The notes: a model not told the origin generated them from the sequence alone. Shown: positions 53,442 through 63,004, numbered from the stretch's first letter. The stretch: DNA of 64,000 nucleotides from a bacterium 1xD8-48 (GCA_009917455.1 QZDS01000018.1:40172-104171), one strand, 5' to 3'. Numbers and translations are program-made.

Positions 53442-54161
53442 ATGTATCAATTGGTTTTGGTTGATGATGAGCGGTACATTGCGGAAGGGTTAACAAATTT
53501 ATTTTCATGGGAGGAAATTGGCTTTGAGGTTAAATGTTTTTGCAGTGCGCTTAAAGCCCTGGATTTTATTGAAAACCATAATATTGATGTTTTGATGTGT
53601 GATATTGAAATGCCGGAAATGAATGGTTTTGAGCTGTGCGGGAAAATTAAAGACAGCGGCATCAAAATTGTTATTTTCAGCAGCTATCAGAATTATGAAT
53701 ATTTTCGCAATGCGATACAATTTAAGGTTGACGATTACCTTTTAAAACCGGTTAAGCGGGAAGATATTTTAAAATGTTTTGGAAAAATTAAAGAAGAGCT
53801 GGATACGAAGTATAAGCTTTCAGAGGAAAAACCTTTAACGTATTATGAGCAGATTGTCAGAAAGGTTATTCAATATATCGACGAGAATTATAAAGATGCT
53901 TCTTTGGAAAGTGCTGCAACGCTGGTAAACATGAGCCCGAGCTATCTCTCCAAAACCTTTAAGACGCACGGTGAAATGGGATTTTCGGATTATTTAACAC
54001 AGGTCAGAATGAAAAAGGCATGTGAACTGCTTGATGATATTCAATATAAAATGTATGACATCGCTTATTATGTGGGGTATGACAATCCCAATAACTTTAC
54101 AAGAGCGTTTAAGGCATATTACGGAGTCACGCCGAAAGCTTACAGAAACAGGGAAAGATAA
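53442..54161 (+). CDS. YesN-type response regulator (receiver plus AraC HTH)
   Basis: 239 aa from the ATG at 53442 after GGAGGGAG. The receiver has DDERY and the phosphoacceptor Asp54 in MCDIEMPEMNG. The C-terminal AraC domain has MSPSYLSKTFKTHGEMGFSDYL and VGYDNPNNFTRAFKAYYG. It overlaps the kinase gene by 1 nt. It should activate the sugar importer operon from 56034, as YesN-type regulators usually control their adjacent transporters. Confidence 0.92.
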   Translation: MYQLVLVDDERYIAEGLTNLFSWEEIGFEVKCFCSALKALDFIENHNIDVLMCDIEMPEMNGFELCGKIKDSGIKIVIFSSYQNYEYFRNAIQFKVDDYLLKPVKREDILKCFGKIKEELDTKYKLSEEKPLTYYEQIVRKVIQYIDENYKDASLESAATLVNMSPSYLSKTFKTHGEMGFSDYLTQVRMKKACELLDDIQYKMYDIAYYVGYDNPNNFTRAFKAYYGVTPKAYRNRER

Positions 54162-55900
54162 TGCAGAGAAAATTGTTTGTAAAACGCTTTTTTAAATACT
54201 TCTTACTTCTGATAATACCGACCCTGTTAGCCTTTTTTATTTCCTTTTTCATCACAAACAGCCAGGTGGACAAGGGCATGGATGCGCAGGCGGAAAATAC
54301 GCTTTCCAATGTAAATACAAATTTGAACCTTGTGTTAAGTGGGGTAATGTACCAGAATAACCTTCTTACCAATAATACTTATATGTTGATATCGCTGAAA
54401 TCACTTTTGCGTGGGCAGGAAAAGTTATCTTACCGGGATATGGTGTATCTCCGGAACATACGCGCCATGATGGACAGTATCGTTCAATCTTATCCTTATA
54501 TACAGTCAGTTTATCTTTATCTGGAAGGATACGAGAGGTTTTATTCATCGTCCGATAAGATTACATATATGGAAAATACCGAGGATAAAGGATGGCTGGA
54601 CGGTTATCACCGGATGGATCCGGAAACGGAGAGGTACATGAACGCCCGGGCTGTCGATAGTGGACAGGAGGAAAATGTTCTGACAATTTATCAGAGAATG
54701 TTGCTTCATGACGGTGTAATTGTCATGAATATTAATGTTGATAAATACTGCGAGCTGCTGGAGAGAATTTTATCAAACGATTATGAGACGGTTCTGTATA
54801 TGGACCGGGACGGCGCAATTCTCTTTGAATGGAATCTGCAGGATGAAGCTGTCAGGCAGATAAGTTTAAATGATGTCCTTGAAAATGATAACGACTGGAT
54901 TAAAATCGGGAAAAAGCGGTATCTGCTGCATAAGGCTTATAATGAGCAGTATGGAATTTATACGGTTTCCCTGGTTTCCATGCAGGCCAGAATGGCGGGA
55001 ATATTACCGGTACTCCGCCTGTTTTTCATGATGATTATTATAAATACCGTTGCTATGCTGCTTCTTGCATATTTTACCACAAGGAGCAGATTCAAGCAGC
55101 TGTATTATATGATTCAGGTGTTTGACGAAGCTGAAAAAGCCGTATACCCCAAAGAGCCCCGGCATGATGTTAAAGACGAATATGACGTAATCCTGAATAA
55201 TATTATCTATCTGTTTTTAAAGAATGTGGCGATTGACCGAGATTTGAAGGAAAGGCGGTACGCGCAGGAGGTGGCGGAATTAAAAGCGCTGCAGTTACAA
55301 ATCAATCCGCATTTCCTGTTTAATACCCTTCAGACAGTTCAGTTTGAAATACAGGGGGCGGCTCCGAATCTGAAACGGGCTTCGGGGGCATTGGATAATT
55401 TGTCGGATATCCTGAAGTATTCGCTGGCCGACTCACGGGAAACTATCAGCCTTCGGGAAGAAATCAAATATCTTAAGAAATATGTTGAAATACAAAAAAT
55501 GAGATTTGGCGATAAATTTATTATTTATTATGATATAGAGGAAAAGCTGAAGAATTTCCAGGTGCTGCGGATGATGTTGCAGCCTCTGGTGGAAAACAGT
55601 ATTTCGCACGGAATCCGCTATATATCAGGCAGAGGATATATAAAGGTGAAGGTATTTTGCAGAAATGGGAGGGTGTTTTTTAGCGTAATTGATACGGGAG
55701 CAGGCCTTTCCGGAGAAGAATGCCGCTCACTCAACTGTTCTGTAAGGAATCTGGAGAATCAGCACATAGGGCTTGCCAATGTAAATAATCGTCTGGTTCT
55801 GCAATATGACGAAAGTGCCGGACTTCATATTTACAGTAAAAAGGGAATGGGAACGGCAGTGACTTTTTCGCTTCCATATGAGTCTGTAAAAATTGAATAG
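54161..55900 (+). CDS. YesM-type sensor histidine kinase
   Basis: 579 aa. Two membrane helices (about 10-32 and 280-303) enclose a 250-residue extracellular dCache-like domain. After a HAMP-like linker and coiled coil comes the His_kinase motif QINPHFLFNTLQ with His384 the phosphoacceptor. The HATPase domain has LVENSISHGI, DTGAGLS and GLANVNNRL. It senses an extracellular carbohydrate or binding-protein signal and phosphorylates the overlapping YesN-type regulator. Confidence 0.92.
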   Translation: MQRKLFVKRFFKYFLLLIIPTLLAFFISFFITNSQVDKGMDAQAENTLSNVNTNLNLVLSGVMYQNNLLTNNTYMLISLKSLLRGQEKLSYRDMVYLRNIRAMMDSIVQSYPYIQSVYLYLEGYERFYSSSDKITYMENTEDKGWLDGYHRMDPETERYMNARAVDSGQEENVLTIYQRMLLHDGVIVMNINVDKYCELLERILSNDYETVLYMDRDGAILFEWNLQDEAVRQISLNDVLENDNDWIKIGKKRYLLHKAYNEQYGIYTVSLVSMQARMAGILPVLRLFFMMIIINTVAMLLLAYFTTRSRFKQLYYMIQVFDEAEKAVYPKEPRHDVKDEYDVILNNIIYLFLKNVAIDRDLKERRYAQEVAELKALQLQINPHFLFNTLQTVQFEIQGAAPNLKRASGALDNLSDILKYSLADSRETISLREEIKYLKKYVEIQKMRFGDKFIIYYDIEEKLKNFQVLRMMLQPLVENSISHGIRYISGRGYIKVKVFCRNGRVFFSVIDTGAGLSGEECRSLNCSVRNLENQHIGLANVNNRLVLQYDESAGLHIYSKKGMGTAVTFSLPYESVKIE

Positions 55901-56033
55901 AAAAAATAATAAATGATATTTTTTCTGAAAAAATGGAAAATATTGAATAGAAATAAAAATAGAACTCTCTTTTTTTCTTTTCGGGATTTTAATAAAATTT
56001 ATTCACCGGAAAGAAAGGAAGGGGGTTTTTATT

Positions 56034-56939
56034 TTGAAAGAAACGGCTGTAACTAAGACAAAAAGAAGGCTGAGGAGAGATTATCAGGCTTATTTATATA
56101 TATTGCCGTGGCTTGTGGGATTTGCTGTTCTACAGTTATATCCATTCCTTTCCTCCTTCGTTTATTCTTTTGCAGATTACTCGATTGGTTCGGAAGCCTC
56201 TTTTATCGGTCTGGGCAATTATCAGAAGCTTTTTACGCAGGATAAGGAGTTTTGGAACTCTCTCAAAGTGACGTTATTGTTTGCGTTTTATACGGTTCCC
56301 GGAAAGCTTATTATGGCGTTGGCCGTAGCGGTTTTTCTGAACCGGGACATAAAGGGAATCAATCTGATTCGTACTTTGTATTATATTCCGTCCCTTTTTG
56401 GGGGAAGCGTGGCAATTGCAATTCTCTGGAAGCTCATGTTTCTGGATAACGGCGTAATCAATGCGGTATTAAGTATGCTGCACTTACCTTCCGTCCAGTG
56501 GCTGGGGGATACGAGATATGCTTTGAAAACAATATGCGCGTTGGAGATATGGCAGTTTGGTTCTTCCATGGTAATGTTCCTGGCGGCCCTTAAGCAGGTT
56601 CCAAAATCCTTATATGAAGCGGCCAGAATAGACGGGGCCGGAAAAGTGAAAATTTTCTTCCACATAACTCTGCCACAGATATCGTCGATTATTCTGTTTA
56701 ATTTACTGATTCAGATGATACAGGCTTTGCAGAACTTCACATCCGCATCGATTATCACAGACGGCGGTCCTTTGAAGTCAACACAGGTATTAGGACTTAA
56801 GCTTTATAAAGAAGGATTCGCTTATTTTAAGATGGGATATGCAAGCGCTGTTTCGTGGGTTGTGTTTACCGTTATCATGATAATGACGGCGATTATTTTT
56901 GCAACTTCAAAATTATGGGTGCACTACGGAGATGAATAG
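56034..56939 (+). CDS. Sugar ABC transporter permease (CUT1, UgpA/LplB-type)
   Basis: 301 aa from a TTG start following GGAAGGGGG. Six membrane helices; the EAA loop is EAARIDGAGKVKIFFHITLP. The 133-nt gap from the kinase gene is AT-rich and probably holds the YesN-controlled promoter, but no hexamer pair is convincing. Partner of the next permease. Confidence 0.9.
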   Translation: MKETAVTKTKRRLRRDYQAYLYILPWLVGFAVLQLYPFLSSFVYSFADYSIGSEASFIGLGNYQKLFTQDKEFWNSLKVTLLFAFYTVPGKLIMALAVAVFLNRDIKGINLIRTLYYIPSLFGGSVAIAILWKLMFLDNGVINAVLSMLHLPSVQWLGDTRYALKTICALEIWQFGSSMVMFLAALKQVPKSLYEAARIDGAGKVKIFFHITLPQISSIILFNLLIQMIQALQNFTSASIITDGGPLKSTQVLGLKLYKEGFAYFKMGYASAVSWVVFTVIMIMTAIIFATSKLWVHYGDE

Positions 56940-56950
56940 GGGGAAGAAAG

Positions 56951-57796
56951 GTGAAACATAAAAATAGAAACGGCAGGAAGACGATAGATTATCTTGTGAT
57001 TTTTTTAATAGGAATTGTTTTACTGTTCCCGATTATCTGGATGTTTTCCTGTACCTTTAAGACAAATGAGGAAATATTCAGCAGCATAAGACTGTTGCCG
57101 GAGAGCTTTTCTTTTAAATATTATATAGAGGGATGGAAGGGAAACGGGAAGATTACATATACACAGTTTTTTTTAAATACCTTTTTGCTGGTAATACCAA
57201 CTACGATTCTGACGGTGATATCGTCCGCTTTAGTGGCATATGGTTTCGCGCGGTTTGAGTTTCCGTTTAAAAAGCTGCTGATGGTTCTGCTTCTGGCGAT
57301 GCTGATGCTGCCGAATGCTGTGGTAATTATACCGAGATATACGCTTTACAACAAATTTGGGTGGATAGATACTTATATGCCTTTTTATGGTCCCGCATTG
57401 CTGTGCTGTAATTCGTTTTTTCCGTACATGCTGATACAGTTTCTGCGGGGATTACCGAGGGAACTGGATGAATCCGCCTACATAGACGGATGCGGGACTT
57501 TTCAGACTCTGGTGAGGATATTGCTGCCGCTGATGAAACCGGCACTGTTTTCCGCAGGATTATTTCAGTTTTTATGGACATATAATGATTATTTTAACTC
57601 GCTGATATTTATTAATTCGGTCAGGAAGTATCCGATTTCGCTGGCGCTCAGAATGTCTTTGAATTCGGATTCGGTAATTCAGTGGGGAAAGGTAATGGCG
57701 ATGTCGTCCGTTGCGGTTCTTCCTGTAATCGTACTGTTTTTTGCGGCACAGAAGTATTTTGTCGAGGGAATTGCCACAAGCGGCCTGAAAGGGTAA
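56951..57796 (+). CDS. Sugar ABC transporter permease (CUT1, UgpE/LplC-type)
   Basis: 281 aa, six membrane helices. The EAA loop reads ESAYIDGCGTFQTLVRILLP, and the protein ends FVEGIATSGLKG, typical of this subunit. Cotranscribed 11 nt after the first permease. No ATPase gene is nearby, so a shared ATPase is presumed. Confidence 0.92.
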   Translation: MKHKNRNGRKTIDYLVIFLIGIVLLFPIIWMFSCTFKTNEEIFSSIRLLPESFSFKYYIEGWKGNGKITYTQFFLNTFLLVIPTTILTVISSALVAYGFARFEFPFKKLLMVLLLAMLMLPNAVVIIPRYTLYNKFGWIDTYMPFYGPALLCCNSFFPYMLIQFLRGLPRELDESAYIDGCGTFQTLVRILLPLMKPALFSAGLFQFLWTYNDYFNSLIFINSVRKYPISLALRMSLNSDSVIQWGKVMAMSSVAVLPVIVLFFAAQKYFVEGIATSGLKG

Positions 57797-57860
57797 GGGA
57801 ACAACGATATAAAAATCTTCGGATTTTATATAAGTAAAGTTAAATAACAAAGGAGGTTTT

Positions 57861-59243
57861 ATGAGAATGAAAAAAGAGACAGTAATTTTTTTGGCGGCAG
57901 TATTGGCAGCAGGAGTTTTGTCAGGGTGCTCATCCCAAAACACCACGCCATCGGACGCTGCAAAACCGAAATCTGAAAAACCGGCACAGGAGACAGAGGC
58001 GGCAGAAGTACCGGAAGAAGTAACAGAGGAGGAGAAGGAACCGGTAACTATCCGTTTTAGCTGGTGGGGAGGCGACAGCAGAAATCAGGCAACGGTTGAG
58101 GTTATCGAGCAGTTTGAAAAGGAATATCCGTGGATTACGGTGGAAGCAGAGTACGGAGGAAACGACGGGTATCATGATAAGCTGGCCACGGAACTGGCAT
58201 CCGGAACAGCGCCGGATATTATGCAGATTGACCCGGAGACAATGCCACAGTACGTGAAAACAGGCAATTACTTTGTTGATTTTAACGAGACGGATTTTGA
58301 TTTTTCAGCTTATGACATGGCTTCGCTGACAGGTTCAACCATTACGGGATATTATGACGGCAGGCAGTATGGAATACCTACAGGCGTTGCGGGCCCCTGT
58401 ATGCTGGTAAATAAGAACCTTGCAGACGCTGCGGGGATTGATTTGACAAAGCCTTTTACATGGGACGACTTAATTGAATGGGGGAAAAAGGTCAGAGAGT
58501 ATGACAGCGAAGCCTGGCTGCTGTCCACAAATGTGTCGTATCTGAATAATATGGTATTTAATTATTACATGAAGCAGCTTACAGGCAGCACCCTGTTTGA
58601 CGCTGAAACGGGCGAACTTCTGGCGGACGAGGAAAATCTGACAAAGGCGTTCTCCTATATTAAGTCCTTATTTGACAACGAAGTAGTAGAGCCTGTGGCC
58701 GCCATGGTTCAGTATGACGGCGATAATCTACAGTCAGAGCCGGGCTGGATTGAAGGAAAATATGTATGTAATATTACATATATTTCAACTGCAGAGGTGC
58801 TTATGGCAGCAAATGAATCCGTAGAGTATTATGCAGGAGAATTTCCGGTGATGGAAAATGCAAAAAATCAGGGATGGATTGTGGGATGTCCTCAGATTTT
58901 AGCGGTTTCAAAAGCATCTGAAAACATCAATGCATGTATCCTGTTCCTGAATTATTTTTACAATAACGATACGGCCCTTTCCACCCTGTCCACACAGCGT
59001 TCCATACCGGCAACGGCTCATGCGCGCGAGGTAGTTGAAAAGGATGGCAACCTGAATCCGCTGCTGGTAAATGCGGTTGATATTTTAACGGCTTATACGG
59101 GCATTGCAAATGACCCGATTGGTTCCTCGGCGGAAGCAAAGCAGATTATCAGTGATGCGATTACGGAAGTAGCATATGGTATGAGCACACCTGAAGAAGC
59201 AGCCGGGCAGGTGATTCTCCAGTATCAGGAGCTTGCGGAATAA
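57861..59243 (+). CDS. Carbohydrate ABC transporter binding lipoprotein (SBP family 1)
   Basis: 460 aa. The lipobox LSGC has Cys23, followed by an acidic linker to about residue 55. The SBP_bac_1 domain has IRFSWWGGDSRNQATVEVIEQF, LASGTAPDIMQIDP and INACILFLNYFYNN. It is the receptor of the importer encoded just upstream. The start follows AAAGGAGGT. Ligand unknown. Confidence 0.92.
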   Translation: MRMKKETVIFLAAVLAAGVLSGCSSQNTTPSDAAKPKSEKPAQETEAAEVPEEVTEEEKEPVTIRFSWWGGDSRNQATVEVIEQFEKEYPWITVEAEYGGNDGYHDKLATELASGTAPDIMQIDPETMPQYVKTGNYFVDFNETDFDFSAYDMASLTGSTITGYYDGRQYGIPTGVAGPCMLVNKNLADAAGIDLTKPFTWDDLIEWGKKVREYDSEAWLLSTNVSYLNNMVFNYYMKQLTGSTLFDAETGELLADEENLTKAFSYIKSLFDNEVVEPVAAMVQYDGDNLQSEPGWIEGKYVCNITYISTAEVLMAANESVEYYAGEFPVMENAKNQGWIVGCPQILAVSKASENINACILFLNYFYNNDTALSTLSTQRSIPATAHAREVVEKDGNLNPLLVNAVDILTAYTGIANDPIGSSAEAKQIISDAITEVAYGMSTPEEAAGQVILQYQELAE

Positions 59244-59271
59244 ACGATTGTGGAAGGAGACCGGCACAAGT

Positions 59272-60165
59272 ATGATTAAGTTCAATATTCCTGATGAGAA
59301 GAAAAAAAGAGTGATTCTTAACACAGACGCAAAAAACGAAGTGGATGACCAATATGCGATTATCCATGCGCTGCTGACAGAATCCTTCGAATTGCACGGC
59401 ATTATACCGGCTCACTTCGGAGATAAGAGAACGACTTATTCCATGGAGGAAAGCTATAACGAGGTAATGCTGCTGCTGAATATGATGGAGATGAGCAATT
59501 CCGTAAGGGTGGAAAAGGGAGCTGCCCACGCAATGCCGGATGAAAAAACTCCCGTGGATTCCGCCGGAGCGCGGCTTATCATAGAAGAGGCCATGAAAGA
59601 AGACGAAAGATGCCTGTATATAGCGTTTCTGGGCCCGCTTACGGATATGGCTTCAGCGCTGCTGGCAGAGCCGGGGATTGCGGATAAAAATATTAAAATT
59701 ATCTGGATTGGCGGAAGGGACTGGCCCGACGGGGGCTGGGAGTATAATCTGAGCAATGACATAGCGGCTGCCAACGTTATAATGAAATCCGGAATGGAGT
59801 TATGGCAGATACCGAGAAATGTATACCGTATGATGCCGGTAACCTTTGCAGAGCTGTACCAGCGTGTATATCCATATGGAGAAGTGGGAAAGTATCTGGT
59901 TGAAAATCTGATAAAATTTAATAATGAAGAGATTGACAGGCCGGAGGAATACCGGGCTCTGGGCGATTCACCGGCTGTGGGTGTAATCCTGTACGAAGAC
60001 TGCGGGAAGTGGAGCCTGGAGACCGCTCCTGAAATTAGTGAAAATATGAATTATATCCACACAGGAAAAAACGGACCAATCAGAGTATATAAAACGATTG
60101 ATTCCAGGTTCATCCTGGAAGACTTATACTCGAAGCTTTCAATGCGCTTTAAAGCGGAGCTGTAA
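59272..60165 (+). CDS. Nucleoside hydrolase-like protein
   Basis: 297 aa from the ATG at 59272. The N-terminal aspartate cluster NTDAKNEVDDQYAI matches the DTD...DD calcium-binding site of inosine-uridine nucleoside hydrolases, and FLGPLTDMASALL and SNDIAAANVIM carry further family positions. It lacks the classical DTDPGIDD spelling, so the substrate may not be a nucleoside. As the last gene of the YesMN/ABC cluster it may cleave the imported N-riboside or a related glycoside. No signal peptide. Confidence 0.82.
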   Translation: MIKFNIPDEKKKRVILNTDAKNEVDDQYAIIHALLTESFELHGIIPAHFGDKRTTYSMEESYNEVMLLLNMMEMSNSVRVEKGAAHAMPDEKTPVDSAGARLIIEEAMKEDERCLYIAFLGPLTDMASALLAEPGIADKNIKIIWIGGRDWPDGGWEYNLSNDIAAANVIMKSGMELWQIPRNVYRMMPVTFAELYQRVYPYGEVGKYLVENLIKFNNEEIDRPEEYRALGDSPAVGVILYEDCGKWSLETAPEISENMNYIHTGKNGPIRVYKTIDSRFILEDLYSKLSMRFKAEL

Positions 60166-60201
60166 CGCCGATTTCAATTTTCTTATGTGTTTTCAGGAAG
60201 A

Positions 60202-60649
60202 TTAGGCCGAGAAGATTTCGGCAACCGTATAAGGATTCCTCTCGCATAATCGTTGCAACGCATCAATTTCATTGATGCCATTACGACGGCAGGTTTCGAT
60301 GTATGTTCGGTTGAGCGCATGGTTATCGGTCGCAGTCTCTGATTCAAACTGTCCCCGATATTTTCAATTGGGATTTTACACCTCGAAGCCCGTGTTCACT
60401 GAGATTATTGGTGGGCGGCAGACTGAAATCCTCAACCCATAGGAAATAGTTTCTGCAGTATTGGGCAATTCTGGTAAGCAGAGTCCGCTCAAAGGATGCC
60501 CCGTAGTTGTTTGGAACAGACTCATTTTCAGGCCATCCGTTTTTAAGGTATTCATCTATCTTATGATGAAACTCGTTTATGCACAGCCGGAAAAAGCGGA
60601 CGGCGCTTTGTCTGATGCGGTTCCGGTAAGTGTTGAGGAACAGGAGCCC
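60202..60649 (-). pseudogene. Decayed IS66-type transposase C-terminal end
   Basis: Read on the minus strand, the sequence gives a continuous transposase-like frame with RIAQYCRNYFLWVEDFSL, LPPTNNLSEHGLRGVKSQ and then, after a 1-nt frameshift at about 60350-60357, ESETATDNHALNRTYIETC and RRNGINEIDALQRL, ending at the stop 60202-60204. This is the C-terminal pattern of IS66-family transposases. Upstream the frame is lost near 60650. No terminal inverted repeats are seen. It fills the gap after the nucleoside-hydrolase gene. Confidence 0.75.
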
Positions 60650-60866
60650 GGCGCTTGCCTATGGGGTTTTGGCGTTGCTTATCGGAATTGCAGCTGGAGG
60701 GATTTATTTCTTCCGGTCTTACCGCAGAGAGGGGGAGGATTTCACAGATGATGAGGAGGACGAAGAAGAAATTTACGAAAAGGAAGATGAGGATATGGCA
60801 GGAGAAGATGGAGAGGAAGGAAAGGAGGAAGAATTTCATTGTAAAGGGGGGCGCTTTTTTGTATAA
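60630..60866 (+). pseudogene. C-terminal fragment of a CD1107-like (DUF4366) conjugative-element protein
   Basis: About 78 residues: NRSPALAYGVLALLIG starts one membrane helix, followed by a very acidic tail (DDEEDEEEIYEKEDEDMAG). Membrane-anchored proteins of Tn916/CTn-type integrative elements end this way. A stop codon stands two codons upstream of the TTG at 60630, so the large extracellular part is missing. Recognition rests on the helix and tail only. Confidence 0.45.
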
Positions 60867-60929
60867 TTGAAGTGTGGACGGAGCAGGATATACCGTATCC
60901 ATTGTCACAGATTTTTGGAAACCGGGGTG

Positions 60930-61361
60930 TCAAAAGAATTTTTTGGCGATGAGGATATTGATATCGAGATAAAAGCCAGAGTCATATACGAGAGTGACAG
61001 GGATAATATCATTAATGAATACATTGTATTCTGCAAGATTTTTAATGAGCAGATAAAAGAGCATGGAATGACCAGGCAGGCGGTTGCGGAAACAATCCGC
61101 ATCTGTAAGGACAGGAACATCTTAAAGCAGTATCTGAGCAGTAAAGAATTGGAGGTAGTAACGATTATGATGAGTTTGTTTGATGATGAGCAGATAATGA
61201 GGACTTATGCGAAAGATATTGAAAAAGAAACCGCGAGAAAAAAAGCAAAACTAATGTTAAGTAATGGAAGGATTACAATAGAAGAAATGTCAGTTTTCTT
61301 TCCGGAGTTTACAGAAGAAGAAACAAAAGAGATTGAAGCCGAGATTATGCAGCTGGCTTAG
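60930..61361 (+). pseudogene. C-terminal fragment of an Rpn-family (PD-(D/E)XK) nuclease/transposase
   Basis: About 143 residues. IEIKARVIYESDRDNIINEY, ILKQYLSSKELEVVTIMM and a coiled Lys/Glu-rich end (KDIEKETARKKAKLMLSNG) resemble the C terminus of recombination-promoting Rpn proteins of Lachnospiraceae. The N-terminal PD-(D/E)XK catalytic domain is absent; the frame upstream (60867-60929) does not look like it. Probably truncated by the rearrangements around the IS remnant. Confidence 0.6.
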
Positions 61362-61437
61362 CGGGTGAAACAACTTCATATCAAAACAGCGGCGTAAAGG
61401 CGTATGGAACAGAAATGTGAACCATGCGTCTTTTTTG

Positions 61438-61629
61438 CGTCCAAGAGAACCGGTTATGTCTGAGGTGGATATGAACATTATTCTGGGAAATCTGTTGGAT
61501 AATGCGGCAGAAGCCATGGAAAAAGCAGAGGAAAAGTACGATGGTGCAATAAAAATTTCACATGAAAACTGTATATTTAAAGTAGATTTAATGCTTTATA
61601 CCCAGGCTGCTGTCAGGAATGAAAGGTAA
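61438..61629 (+). pseudogene. GHKL-type sensor kinase fragment (AgrC-like HATPase)
   Basis: About 60 residues with the N-box DMNIILGNLLDNAAEAMEKA of GHKL histidine kinases such as AgrC, then KISHENCIFKVDL, which loosely fits the next strand before the frame becomes meaningless. No His-containing domain or membrane part is left. It is a relic of a quorum-sensing-type kinase next to LytTR-like sites. Confidence 0.6.
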
Positions 61630-61691
61630 GTATTCTGATGGCAGTTCTTAATTTATGTAAATGAGAACACAGATGTATGAAGGGAATTTTA

Positions 61692-61758
61692 CCAGTTTTT
61701 ACGAATAGACTGCCAGTTTTTACGACAAGCGAAAAATGATGTTTTTTTATGATAAAAT
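61692..61758 (+). promoter_or_regulatory. LytTR-type direct repeats and promoter of the toxin gene
   Basis: CCAGTTTTTACGA occurs twice, at 61692-61704 and 61713-61725, with a period of exactly 21 nt. That is the repeat length and helical phasing used by AgrA/LytTR regulators; each copy matches the core GTT and most flanking positions of their consensus. TAAAAT at 61753-61758 is a -10 with no good -35, as expected for an activator-dependent promoter. Confidence 0.6.
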
Positions 61759-61822
61759 ACATATCCGAAAACAGGCCCGAAGAAGAATGTGAAAGTTCCG
61801 AAACAGCAGGGAGGGATATGGT

Positions 61823-63004
61823 ATGGATGTCATAACAAAGTATGTTGAGGAGCTGTCTGATGGCAGACTGGAAGTATGGGGTATGCCCGTAAAGAAGAAT
61901 ATGCTGGTAAGTATGGTTATGCTGCGGGGAACAGAGAGCAATCCCCCTACGGGAGGAAGCGACAGCGGTTTCACCATGAGCTTTGAATTCAACGGCCTGT
62001 CCCGGTCAGGCGTACTCTGCGGGGAGGACTTTATCCGCTACCGCCCATTTAAGGACAGCCCGGAGGAGATTCTGGTTGATGAGGAGTTTGACTGGGGAGC
62101 CCTTTGGGGGAATGTAGTCATCGGACTTGGGGTAGTGACGGCCGTGGTTGGCGGGGTGGTCTATTGCGCAAGCATTGCCTTTACCGGCGGGGCATCGGCG
62201 GTATTTGCGCCTTATGTCATGGGAGGGCTAACTGCGGTGGGAGGGTCATGGCTTGTGGTGAGCCAGGCAGAAAAGGACTATGCAAGGGGTGAAGTGAGCG
62301 GGACGATGGCATACATAAACAGCGGTCTGGCCGGTTCAGCCAGCGGAGCCCTTGCCGGATATGCCTTCTGCATGGCGCCATATGCAGCGCCGCCACTGTT
62401 ATACGGGACGGGTGCAGGATATGTGGGAAGCATGGCAGGGCTCAGTGATGAGATGATGATAGACTTTTCAGAAACCATGTTGTATGCGCTAAGCTTTTCA
62501 AATATATTGGTTAAGGGAAGCGATATGGTAGAGTCCACCACAGGTAAGAACGCGTTAAAGGATGTCCTGGGGGAAGATGCGTACCGTATTGTGGGACAGG
62601 TATCGGAGGCAGGAGCGGCTGTGACAGTGATAGCGGGCTTGAGTAATCCTGCTTATTATGTTAAAAATAATCAGGTGGCACATTTTGAGCAGGTTCCGCG
62701 GGTGGGGGAGGGTGGTTCAGATGCATTAGAAACTGTTAGTAAAACCAATCCTTTTGCCTTGCAACCTACCCATTCGCAGACATTAAGTAAAAACAAAATG
62801 AATGCCTTAATGGATGATATTAAAATTAATGGTATCCAAGAACCAGTAAAATATGTGGAATATAATGAGCAAATGTATGTAGTGGATGGGCATCATAGAT
62901 TGTTGGCTGCTAAGAAATTAGGGTTAACAGAGATTCCTGTTGAAAAAGTTGATTTACCATATGCAGGATATAATACAATTGATGATTTATTATGGTTTGA
63001 GTAA
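61823..63004 (+). CDS. Polymorphic toxin with ParB-like C-terminal domain
   Basis: 393 aa from an ATG preceded by AGGGAGGG. Residues 1-95 are an unrecognised domain (LSDGRLEVWGMPVKKN, FIRYRPFKDSPEE). Residues about 97-235 are Gly/Ala-rich and hydrophobic, of the type that anchors or translocates toxins. Residues about 310-393 form a ParB/Srx-like domain with D355GHHR and ENGIQEP-like NGIQEPVKYVEY, a fold used as a nuclease or nucleotidyl-enzyme toxin tip. GC content falls clearly in the last 120 residues. No signal peptide. The gene 18 nt downstream is the presumed immunity gene. Delivery system unknown. Confidence 0.7.
   Translation: MDVITKYVEELSDGRLEVWGMPVKKNMLVSMVMLRGTESNPPTGGSDSGFTMSFEFNGLSRSGVLCGEDFIRYRPFKDSPEEILVDEEFDWGALWGNVVIGLGVVTAVVGGVVYCASIAFTGGASAVFAPYVMGGLTAVGGSWLVVSQAEKDYARGEVSGTMAYINSGLAGSASGALAGYAFCMAPYAAPPLLYGTGAGYVGSMAGLSDEMMIDFSETMLYALSFSNILVKGSDMVESTTGKNALKDVLGEDAYRIVGQVSEAGAAVTVIAGLSNPAYYVKNNQVAHFEQVPRVGEGGSDALETVSKTNPFALQPTHSQTLSKNKMNALMDDIKINGIQEPVKYVEYNEQMYVVDGHHRLLAAKKLGLTEIPVEKVDLPYAGYNTIDDLLWFE
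62235..62564 (+). repeat. Toxin core repeat, copy 1
   Basis: This part of the intact toxin gene is repeated imperfectly at 63599-63928. The last 70 nt (62493-62564) differ by about one base from the second copy, while the middle differs by roughly one base in six. Confidence 0.9.

Noticed and set aside
60461..60751. Plus-strand frame of 96 codons across the IS66 remnant
   Set aside because: The minus strand here clearly reads as transposase, and the plus-strand product has no recognisable content.
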